This document shows, piece after piece, positions 55,623 to 63,194 of a stretch of DNA of 64,000 bases. The translations under genes and the position numbers were made by a program. How positions within the stretch are numbered: position 1 is the first letter of the stretch; each line of letters begins with the position of its first letter. Location: contig CANMFM010000007.1 in NCBI GenBank assembly GCA_947497175.1, positions 372,001-436,000 on the forward strand, written 5' to 3'. The notes under the pieces were generated by a model, which searched no databases, was not told where the DNA came from, and was given only the letters and a program-made list of their open reading frames with translations. This DNA is from an uncultured Aquimarina sp. (GTDB taxonomy: Bacteria > Bacteroidota > Bacteroidia > Flavobacteriales > Flavobacteriaceae).

Positions 55623-55658
55623 TAAAAGAGGGATGCACCGCGTGTATCCCTCTTTTTA
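55623..55658 (+). terminator. Rho-independent terminator
   Basis: AAGAGGGATGCAC pairs with GTGTATCCCTCTT (one G-U pair) around CGC and is followed by a T run, 30 bases after the beta-helix gene. Confidence 0.92.
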
Positions 55659-55719
55659 TAGTATTCTTTCGGCATATTGATAGTAGAAATCAAGTCAGAT
55701 TTCTTCTAACAATTCTATA

Positions 55720-55735
55720 GGGGGGAATTTACCCC
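55720..55735. promoter_or_regulatory. GGGGGG-CCCC inverted repeat before MBOAT 2
   Basis: GGGGGGAATTTACCCC, 40 bases upstream of the -7 box of the second MBOAT unit. A similar GGGG-TATT-CCCCCC element lies at 41535-41548 before the first MBOAT unit. Confidence 0.45.
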
Positions 55736-55774
55736 AATTTTTGATTCTACTTATTTTTGTACATAAATAAAATG

Positions 55775-55782
55775 TATATTTG
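55775..55782 (+). promoter_or_regulatory. Promoter -7 box of the second MBOAT-SGNH unit
   Basis: Exact TATATTTG. A TTG at 55757-55759 is 15 bases upstream, slightly closer than usual. The start codon is 55 bases downstream, and a CCCCC tract lies in the leader at 55798-55802. Confidence 0.6.
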
Positions 55783-55837
55783 GCACTTATTTAAAAGCCC
55801 CCACCTCATTTTTACATTAAATTTTTAACACTTAAAA

Positions 55838-57274
55838 ATGTTATTTAATTCACTAGAATTTTTAATATTCTTACCGGTAGTTTTTATTTTATACTGGTTT
55901 GTAGTTCATAAAAAACTAAGATCTCAAAACTTTCTTATATTGGTGGCTAGCTATGTTTTTTATGGTTGGTGGGATTGGCGTTTTCTATCTCTTATTATTT
56001 TTAGCTCGACAGTAGATTTTTTGATAGGTGTATCCTTATCCCAAACAGAAAAAATCAGAGCTAGAAAATTACTCTTAACCAGCAGTATTCTGGTAAATAT
56101 TGGCTTTTTGGGCTTCTTTAAGTACTATAATTTTTTCTTAGAAAGCTTTACAGATGCTTTTACTTTTTTTGGTCACAGCATATCAGCAGAACGACTACAT
56201 ATAATCCTGCCCGTTGGGATAAGCTTTTATACGTTTCAGACCTTAAGTTATACTATTGATGTTTATAAAAAGAAATTAGAGCCTACTAAAGATGTGATCG
56301 CTTTCTTTGCCTTTGTTAGCTTTTTTCCACAGTTAGTTGCTGGTCCTATTGAGAGAGCCACCAACCTTTTACCCCAATTTTATATCAAAAGAAAATTTGA
56401 ATACCATAAAGCAGTAGATGGTCTTCGTCAAATATTATGGGGGTTATTCAAAAAAATTGTAATTGCTGATAATGCTGCAAAATTTGCGAATATCATATTT
56501 GATAGCTCTGCAGAGTATTCTGGAAGCACATTGGTATTGGGAGCAGTATTTTTTGCTTTTCAGATTTACGGAGATTTTTCCGGTTATTCGGATATTGCGA
56601 TAGGTACTTCAAGATTGTTTGGATTCAATTTGATGCGAAATTTTGCTTTTCCTTATTTCTCTAGGGATATTGCAGAGTTTTGGCGTAGATGGCACATTTC
56701 GTTATCAACATGGTTCAGAGATTATTTGTACATTCCTTTAGGAGGCAGTCGTGGTGGTACCTGGATGAAAATCAGAAACACTTTTATAATATTTATTGTA
56801 AGTGGTTTTTGGCATGGTGCCAACTGGACTTTTATTGTTTGGGGGTTTTTAAATGCGTTATACTTCTTACCGCTTATGCTACTCAATAAAAATCGTGTAA
56901 ATACAGATATTGTTGCGCAACATAGGGTTTTTGCAAATGCAAAAGAGATCTTACAGATATTGGTTACATTTTCGCTAACCACAATAGCTTGGGTGTTTTT
57001 TAGAGCTGAAAATATAACCCATGCATTGGTCTATTTATCTGAAATTTTTTCAGCTTCTTTATTCCGGAAGCCAGAATTTTTTCCGGTACAAGTTATCTTT
57101 TTTATAATCGTTTTTGTCATGATAGAATGGTTACAACGAGATAAAGAACACGCTTTAGAATTTGAACATACAAAAATGCCACGATATGTTAGGTTTGCTT
57201 TTTATTATCTGCTAATTGCCGTCATATTTTTATTTGGAGGACAACAACAAGAGTTTATTTACTTTCAATTTTAA
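55838..57274 (+). CDS. MBOAT family O-acyltransferase, copy 2
   Basis: A 478-residue membrane protein and close paralogue of the one at 41727. Matching segments are MLFNSLEFLIFLPVVFILYW, LPVGISFYTFQTLSYTIDVY, FPQLVAGPIERATNLLPQ and SGFWHGANWTFIVWGF with the conserved His. The middle loop and C-terminal helices differ, so the two may carry different acceptors or donors. It is followed after six bases by its own SGNH partner. Family role: acyl transfer across the inner membrane to an exported glycan. Confidence 0.93.
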   Translation: MLFNSLEFLIFLPVVFILYWFVVHKKLRSQNFLILVASYVFYGWWDWRFLSLIIFSSTVDFLIGVSLSQTEKIRARKLLLTSSILVNIGFLGFFKYYNFFLESFTDAFTFFGHSISAERLHIILPVGISFYTFQTLSYTIDVYKKKLEPTKDVIAFFAFVSFFPQLVAGPIERATNLLPQFYIKRKFEYHKAVDGLRQILWGLFKKIVIADNAAKFANIIFDSSAEYSGSTLVLGAVFFAFQIYGDFSGYSDIAIGTSRLFGFNLMRNFAFPYFSRDIAEFWRRWHISLSTWFRDYLYIPLGGSRGGTWMKIRNTFIIFIVSGFWHGANWTFIVWGFLNALYFLPLMLLNKNRVNTDIVAQHRVFANAKEILQILVTFSLTTIAWVFFRAENITHALVYLSEIFSASLFRKPEFFPVQVIFFIIVFVMIEWLQRDKEHALEFEHTKMPRYVRFAFYYLLIAVIFLFGGQQQEFIYFQF

Positions 57275-57280
57275 GTAATA

Positions 57281-58210
57281 ATGAAACGATTTTTAAAAAC
57301 ACTACTGATTTTTATCATTCCGTTAGCCATGGTAACCCTGGTATTCGAGATCTACCTGAGAACAATGAATACCGAATACAAACAAAAAATTACAGGTTTG
57401 GTGGCTAATTATGACGATATAGAGGTATTAGCTCTGGGTAATTCTCATGCCTACAACGGTGTTGATCCCAGACAATTTGATTTAGAAACGTATAATATGG
57501 CTGCAGGTAATCAATCCTTATATTTTGATAAGCGAATTACATTAAAACATATAGATAGTTTAAAAAACCTGAGATATGTATTGATTAGCTTTGATCAGCA
57601 TTCTTTATATTTTTCGAGTCAGGGAATTCGCGATACCTGGCTATATTATGATTATGATATAAAATATAAAGATAAAACCGAGTTTTGGAATGATGTCTCC
57701 CATTTTTGGTTAGGATATACACCAAGAATTACTGTTTCTATTGTAAAAGATAAAATACTTGAGCGGTTTAATGATGCTCCAAGCCATAGTGAAGAAGTTA
57801 TTAAAGGGTTTATGCCACATTATGGAAGCGTTGCAAGTTCTTTTACGCCTGCCGGTATTAAAAAGAAAGCAAATTATTTTAATAGAGAAGTAAAAAACTC
57901 TGATGAGAGAGAAGAAAATCTGGCAGATTTAGATGATTTTATTACACAACTCAAAAAAAAGGACATCACTCCTATTTTATTTACGTTGCCCATGCATACC
58001 GATATTTATCCTCACTTAATTGAAGAATATGTAGCTCAAAACAAGAAAGATGCTCAATACCTGATTACACAACACAATATTATATACTGGGATTTTTCTG
58101 ATGCCGGAACGGATACCTCTCTTTTTTACAATAACGATCATCTCAATCAAAAAGGGGCAGCATTTTTTTCTAAAAAAATGAATACACAGTTAAAAAAGGT
58201 ATTGCATTAA
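57281..58210 (+). CDS. SGNH-like membrane-anchored protein, partner of MBOAT 2
   Basis: A 309-residue protein. N-terminal membrane anchor (about 8-27), then an SGNH-type domain whose first block reads VLALGNSHAYNGVDP, so Asn replaces the usual Asp before Ser. The last block is FYNNDHLNQKGAAFFSKKM with Asp and His. DltD and AlgX-like proteins show similar architecture and work with MBOATs. It is only weakly similar to the SGNH protein of the first pair. The two genes are six bases apart. Confidence 0.82.
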   Translation: MKRFLKTLLIFIIPLAMVTLVFEIYLRTMNTEYKQKITGLVANYDDIEVLALGNSHAYNGVDPRQFDLETYNMAAGNQSLYFDKRITLKHIDSLKNLRYVLISFDQHSLYFSSQGIRDTWLYYDYDIKYKDKTEFWNDVSHFWLGYTPRITVSIVKDKILERFNDAPSHSEEVIKGFMPHYGSVASSFTPAGIKKKANYFNREVKNSDEREENLADLDDFITQLKKKDITPILFTLPMHTDIYPHLIEEYVAQNKKDAQYLITQHNIIYWDFSDAGTDTSLFYNNDHLNQKGAAFFSKKMNTQLKKVLH

Positions 58211-58222
58211 TCCCAAAGAAGT

Positions 58223-58243
58223 AATTCATACTTCATATGAATT
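58223..58243. repeat. Short inverted repeat after the SGNH gene
   Basis: AATTCATA and TATGAATT around CTTCA, 12 bases after the stop codon and without a T run. A weak transcript-end signal at best. Confidence 0.4.
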
Positions 58244-58397
58244 AGAAAATTTACATTGAGCAGAGTAGTTTTGGATAGAAAATTGTATCGATTATATGTG
58301 AATTTTGGTTTTTGAAAGCTTCTCGATACCTTTTTTCTTCAAAAAATTACTGGAAGAGACACGGTTTTTAATACCCCCTCTTGATGTATTATTCTCA

Positions 58398-59777
58398 TTA
58401 AACTCCTTTTAAAGAGTTTTTAACGATTCTAAATTTACCACTCTTTTCTACAGGAATTTCATCGACATATTTCAATTCTATTGTCATTTTATTACCTACT
58501 CTATCCCTTAAGTTTTTAAGAAAAATTTCTTCGTATTTAGTTGTATATTGTTTCTCATCTTTCTCGATCAAAACAACAATTTTATCCATAGTGTTTTGTT
58601 GAATCTGAAACTTTACAATTCCTTTTACTCCTTTTAGGCTATTAGAAATATTTCCTAAGTTAATTTTTCCTATCTCTTCAGAATAGATGTAATCTGAGAT
58701 ACGCCCTAAAATTTCTTTAACTAAAGGGTTATGGTTACCACACGTACAGGTTTCATCGCTTAACTCTATTTGGTCTCCTATATCATAGCGTATTAGGGGG
58801 GTGCCATGAGTATTAAATGAAGTAATGACTAATCTTCCTTTTTGTGAAGGATTAAAATGATCATCAAAAACTTCAAAAATGCCGCTTTGCAGTTCTAAAT
58901 GTAATTTTTTGTTTTTACATTCCAGTATAAATGGGGCTCCTTCTGAGGATGCATACTGATTGTATAGGTTCGTTTTAAAATAGCCTTCTAGCACCTCACG
59001 AATATCATTTGTAATGGTTTCTGCAGTCGGAAATATTGCCTTAATCGTATGTGCAGGAAAATCAATATTATGAGCCATACCATACTTGGCAATTTCATAC
59101 ATTGTTGACGGAAAGCCGACCATATATTCTGGAGCATACGTTATCAAATCCTGAACATAATACCCAAGGTATTTGTTATGAATATGAAAGGTTGAATAAT
59201 ACTTTACCTTATAAAAATAATCTGTTTTCCAAAACCTGTTTTTTTTAAGATCACGGTGGCTTAGAAGATTTTTTCCACTGAACCAGGCTGTTTTTTTTCC
59301 TAATTTGTATCCAAAGCTATTTCTGAAATTATCTAATATTGCAAATCGCTCTTCAATATCATCAAAAGTAAAGACTACCTCAAGAGATTTTCCAGTAGTG
59401 CCTCCGGTTTTAGAAATTCCTCCTTCGCTTTTTTTGATCGTGTATACGTCTTCAATATTTTTTCTTAATGTTTCTTTATCAACAATAGGCAGTTTTGTAA
59501 TATTAGTAAGATTTTCTGGTGATTCTATTCCAGAAAATGCAGTTTTATAATACAGTGATTTATTGTTTACATAGGTGATAAAGCTCTTATATTTTTCTTC
59601 CTGAATATGTTTTAGTTGGCTTAGAGATAAGGTGTTGTTCTTTTTATATTGTGCTAAGTAGAGCTTATATTTTTTAGAATATCTTTTCTTATAGGCCAGG
59701 ATGTTATAGAGAGAAACAATACAGTTTTGAATAAAATGCGGGGATTTTGAATAGATTTGTTCTTTAATATTTCCCAT
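58398..59777 (-). CDS. CapK/PaaK-like adenylate-forming enzyme
   Basis: A 459-residue protein of the phenylacetate-CoA ligase / F390 synthetase superfamily. The nucleotide loop is SKTGGTTGKSLEVVF. YNQYASSEGAPFILEC and LIRYDIGDQIEL are the later core motifs, and the C-terminal lobe ends with KSGKFRIVKNSL carrying the expected catalytic Lys. CapK members are frequent in capsule loci but rarely characterised; they may activate an acid as AMP ester for transfer to the carrier protein or sugar. It is the last gene of the minus-strand operon that starts with FkbH and ACP. Confidence 0.88.
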   Translation of the reverse strand: MGNIKEQIYSKSPHFIQNCIVSLYNILAYKKRYSKKYKLYLAQYKKNNTLSLSQLKHIQEEKYKSFITYVNNKSLYYKTAFSGIESPENLTNITKLPIVDKETLRKNIEDVYTIKKSEGGISKTGGTTGKSLEVVFTFDDIEERFAILDNFRNSFGYKLGKKTAWFSGKNLLSHRDLKKNRFWKTDYFYKVKYYSTFHIHNKYLGYYVQDLITYAPEYMVGFPSTMYEIAKYGMAHNIDFPAHTIKAIFPTAETITNDIREVLEGYFKTNLYNQYASSEGAPFILECKNKKLHLELQSGIFEVFDDHFNPSQKGRLVITSFNTHGTPLIRYDIGDQIELSDETCTCGNHNPLVKEILGRISDYIYSEEIGKINLGNISNSLKGVKGIVKFQIQQNTMDKIVVLIEKDEKQYTTKYEEIFLKNLRDRVGNKMTIELKYVDEIPVEKSGKFRIVKNSLKGV

Positions 59778-59779
59778 GT

Positions 59780-60913
59780 TTAATTAGACGTTAGAGATAC
59801 ATAAAAATCTTCAAAAGCTTTGACTCCTGACTTAATATCATATCCATGTTTTTTAATCTGATCAAAGGTATTTGTTCTTTTATAGGATTGATTTTTCAAA
59901 ATTTTATCAGCCCATACTGAAGGATCATCTTTTATCGATAAAAAAGAAATATTATCTGTGATATGTACTTCATTGGTTATCGTATCTGAAGCAAAAATTT
60001 TAAGTCCCGCGGCCTGTGCTTCAATTAATGTTACCGGAAGCCCTTCATATAAAGAAGGAAAAACAAAAATATCTAACATTTGGCAAAGATTGGCTATATC
60101 ACTTCGTAAACCCAAAAAGTGTATCTTATCGTCAATAGAGCGTTGCTTAGCTTCACTCTCAATAGTTTTACGCAATGGTCCATCCCCTATAAGTACCAAA
60201 CGACAATCTGCCTTTTTCTGATGTATTTTTTGAAAAATCTTAAGTAGGTAGGTGTGGTTTTTAGGCTCTGTAAAATTTCCGATATGGCCGATAATTAATT
60301 GATTTTCTAATCCATTTTCTTTCTTATATTTTTTAGATATTTCAGGATTGTATACAAACTTCTCGGCGTCTATCGCATTATTCATTATTCTAAAGGGTTG
60401 CTCGGTACCAAAAAGCCAATTTCCTGCCTTTTCACCACAAGAAAAATAATGGGTTGTATGATCGTGAATACGTTTTTTAAGCCTAAATTTAACTGATTTC
60501 TTTAGTGCCTCTTTTGCGCTTTTGGGATGTATTATATCGTTAAATTTTATTTTCTCTGTAGCTGTATGTGCATGAGCAATTCTGTACGGAATTTTAAATT
60601 CTTCAGCAATTTTGAATACAAAACTCGTAAACGTGTTTAGGTGCGAATGAATAACCGTATACTCCTTATGTTCTTTAAAAAAAGTTCTTAATTCTTGATA
60701 ATAATTTCCAGGAAAAAATGGATTAATAGGAGATAATCGATAGATCGATCCCCCCAGGCTTTTAATTTCTTTGTCAAAAGCGCCTTCTTCCTGGCGATGT
60801 ACCAGAAAATCAAATTGAACTTTTTCTCTATCCATATTACGATAGTAGTTCATGATCATGGATTCTGCTCCTCCACGCCCCATAATTGTAAAAACTTGTA
60901 AAATTCTGATCAT
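59780..60913 (-). CDS. Glycosyltransferase family 4 (EpsF-like)
   Basis: A 377-residue GT-B enzyme. The N-terminus RILQVFTIMGRGGAESMIMNYY is typical of EpsF/CapH-type transferases. The C-terminal domain has GHIGNFTEPKNHTYLLKIF and FPSLYEGLPVTLIEAQAAGLKIFASDT with the EX7E motif. It probably adds one sugar of the repeat unit on the cytosolic face. Neighbouring genes are two and three bases away, showing tight operon packing. Confidence 0.92.
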   Translation of the reverse strand: MIRILQVFTIMGRGGAESMIMNYYRNMDREKVQFDFLVHRQEEGAFDKEIKSLGGSIYRLSPINPFFPGNYYQELRTFFKEHKEYTVIHSHLNTFTSFVFKIAEEFKIPYRIAHAHTATEKIKFNDIIHPKSAKEALKKSVKFRLKKRIHDHTTHYFSCGEKAGNWLFGTEQPFRIMNNAIDAEKFVYNPEISKKYKKENGLENQLIIGHIGNFTEPKNHTYLLKIFQKIHQKKADCRLVLIGDGPLRKTIESEAKQRSIDDKIHFLGLRSDIANLCQMLDIFVFPSLYEGLPVTLIEAQAAGLKIFASDTITNEVHITDNISFLSIKDDPSVWADKILKNQSYKRTNTFDQIKKHGYDIKSGVKAFEDFYVSLTSN

Positions 60914-60916
60914 GTA

Positions 60917-61804
60917 CTACACTTGATTTTTTGTTTTTAATCGTATATATAAATTCAATACTACACCAAATGGGATTGCTATAATAGTGATCAATTTCTT
61001 TGGCGATTCCTGAATAAATTTCCAATTCTTGATAAAGATGGAACTCGATACATAATGAATCGCGTTCTTAAATTTATCTTTAAATGTTTTTGCCAAACGC
61101 ATTCTATTCTTTCTGGAGAATGCGAATCCGTTTGGATGTCTTCTATATTGCTTTAGCATATTCATACTAGAACCATCTGGCATATACTCTACAATGCATA
61201 AAACTTCATTTAAGGTCAAAAGCTCAAAATCCTGATCAATAAGTTGATATAGATACCCAAGAGGTACAAATCTTTCACCTTCAAAAAGTGGATACTTCGG
61301 GTATTTTTTTACTATTTCTGTTCTATATACTATCTTCTTGTCTCCCTGAGCATGATGAATGTTGTATAAATCATACAGTGTTGTTTGCCGTAAGGTATCA
61401 GGAATCCTGGTCCCTATAATTTTTCCATTCACATCGGCATCGAGTCCAACCAGTCCCGCAAATTGATCAGATCCATTGGTATTCCAGAAAGAAATAATTT
61501 TTTCTACGGCGTCATCGGGCATATAATCATCAGAATCGATACAAACATTTAATTCGGTTTCGATCAAATCATAGGCAGTATTATGTGCGCCATGCATTCC
61601 CTGATTTTTTTGATAATGATACTGTATCTTAATTTTATCTTCTTCGATCCATCTTTCTACCACTTTTTTTGTTTCATCAGAAGAGCCATCATCAATAATC
61701 AACCATATAAAATCGTTATTTGTTTGTCGTACAAGGCTATCATAACAATTTCCTAAACAATATGCGCGATTATAACTTGGTGTAAAAACAGTTAAGGTTT
61801 TCAT
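60917..61804 (-). CDS. Glycosyltransferase family 2
   Basis: A 295-residue GT-A enzyme. LTVFTPSYNRAYCLGNCYDSL, LIIDDGSSDET and the metal-binding NVCIDSDDYMPDDAVE are the family motifs. The C-terminal 80 residues include an amphipathic helix and a hydrophobic stretch (about 265-285) that may anchor it to the membrane. It adds a sugar to the lipid-linked repeat unit; sugar type not predictable. Between the polymerase and the GT4 gene. Confidence 0.92.
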   Translation of the reverse strand: MKTLTVFTPSYNRAYCLGNCYDSLVRQTNNDFIWLIIDDGSSDETKKVVERWIEEDKIKIQYHYQKNQGMHGAHNTAYDLIETELNVCIDSDDYMPDDAVEKIISFWNTNGSDQFAGLVGLDADVNGKIIGTRIPDTLRQTTLYDLYNIHHAQGDKKIVYRTEIVKKYPKYPLFEGERFVPLGYLYQLIDQDFELLTLNEVLCIVEYMPDGSSMNMLKQYRRHPNGFAFSRKNRMRLAKTFKDKFKNAIHYVSSSIFIKNWKFIQESPKKLITIIAIPFGVVLNLYIRLKTKNQV

Positions 61805-61818
61805 GTTATATAATTTTG

Positions 61819-62913
61819 TTAACTATAATATATCAAATACATAAAGTAGGTAAATCCAAAATACCCCAGTACTACCCTACCAATAGCTACGTGTTGATTT
61901 TTAAAAAATTGCTGTTTTAGATAGGGATAGATAATTACAAGAGCCATCATAAACCAGGATAGATAGGCAAACCGATTAGAAAAATTAGCACGAATCACCA
62001 GTATCCAAAAAGCATTACAGATTACGTACACATTAAAAAGCTGATGATAAAGTACATCTTCATACTTTCGTTTAAAAATAAAATACCATCCTGCATACAC
62101 CGCTCCTGCGCTATAGATTAAAAAATCCCATCTAAATCCTGTTTTACCATATGATTCGCCACTTGTGTTTTCTGTTAAATATCCCCCCAGTCGTTCTTCT
62201 GCAAATCCCAGGCTACCAAATAATGATTCCCAAAAACCACCTAACGCCAAAGACAAAGGAATTGCAATAAACCACGCTATAATGTAGGTCTTAGGTTTAT
62301 TATAAAAATACGTTAATGTATATGCCAAAGCAGGTAGCATTACGGTTTGATGCACAAGCGTAGCTAAAACCATAAAGGCTATCATTATCGGTAATTTCTT
62401 ATGATATGACAATCCGAGTAAAAAAATGGAAGTCGCCATACCATTTCGCATTCCATTAACCCCATAGGTCCAGAACGAAAACGAAATAACAAGTAATAAG
62501 AAACTATAGTACCAATACTCTTTAAAAAAAGAGATAGAGACTCGATACATTGGATATATATAAATCAATGCACAAGAAGCAAAGAAAAATTTTGCACTCA
62601 TTACTGAAGAACAAAATTTCATAAAAAGATTAAACGCTATATCCTTATCGGTATTGGCAGGTGCGCCATTAGCATAATTTTTATATTGTATATCATAGTT
62701 CCCCATATCACCAAATAAATAGCTAATCGGCCTGAATCCCATATATACTATAATAAAAAACAGGAGAACATACCCCATCCCATTTATGAATGTAATATTC
62801 TTCTGATCATGTAATGATAACATGTAAGTATGCAATAAAGTAAACGTAACTATACCCAGGCATATATTAATATATACATCAAAATATTTTATTACAGGTA
62901 TGAAATCAAACAC
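61819..62913 (-). CDS. EpsG/Wzy-like polysaccharide polymerase
   Basis: A 364-residue integral membrane protein with about ten helices and a large external loop around GYLTENTSGESYGKTGFRWD. Short stretches such as FWTYGVNGMRNGMATSIFLLGLSYH and ATLVHQTVMLPALAY are typical of the EpsG family. These proteins polymerise undecaprenyl-linked repeat units in the Wzx/Wzy route. It is the only polymerase candidate in the window, and no flippase is visible. Confidence 0.88.
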   Translation of the reverse strand: MFDFIPVIKYFDVYINICLGIVTFTLLHTYMLSLHDQKNITFINGMGYVLLFFIIVYMGFRPISYLFGDMGNYDIQYKNYANGAPANTDKDIAFNLFMKFCSSVMSAKFFFASCALIYIYPMYRVSISFFKEYWYYSFLLLVISFSFWTYGVNGMRNGMATSIFLLGLSYHKKLPIMIAFMVLATLVHQTVMLPALAYTLTYFYNKPKTYIIAWFIAIPLSLALGGFWESLFGSLGFAEERLGGYLTENTSGESYGKTGFRWDFLIYSAGAVYAGWYFIFKRKYEDVLYHQLFNVYVICNAFWILVIRANFSNRFAYLSWFMMALVIIYPYLKQQFFKNQHVAIGRVVLGYFGFTYFMYLIYYS

Positions 62914-62957
62914 TTTAAAAGCTTTACTTAGTTATATTGACTGCTAATTTAGTACAC

Positions 62958-63194
62958 TTATTGTTTTTTCTCTTTTATCGCTTCTAACATTTCTCCAACA
63001 TTTTTCCACTCCAGGATTTGAGCACTGGTAAATTTAATGCCAAAATGCTTCTCTATCTCTACTACTAAATAAATGTGATTGATAGAATCCCACTCGTCTA
63101 TATCATTTGCAGTAGTTTCGTTTGTGAGAACAATGTCATCATTCTCTAGCACTTCACGAAAAAGAGATGTCAATTCGTTATGAACGTCATTCAT
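62958..63194 (-). CDS. Stand-alone acyl carrier protein
   Basis: A 78-residue carrier protein. The phosphopantetheine Ser37 is in DEWDSINHIYLVVEIEKHFGIKF. It is not flanked by fatty-acid genes but overlaps the FkbH-like gene by four bases, the arrangement seen for glyceryl-ACP systems in polyketide loci. It would carry an acyl or glyceryl group for decoration of the polysaccharide (inference). Confidence 0.93.
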   Translation of the reverse strand: MNDVHNELTSLFREVLENDDIVLTNETTANDIDEWDSINHIYLVVEIEKHFGIKFTSAQILEWKNVGEMLEAIKEKKQ

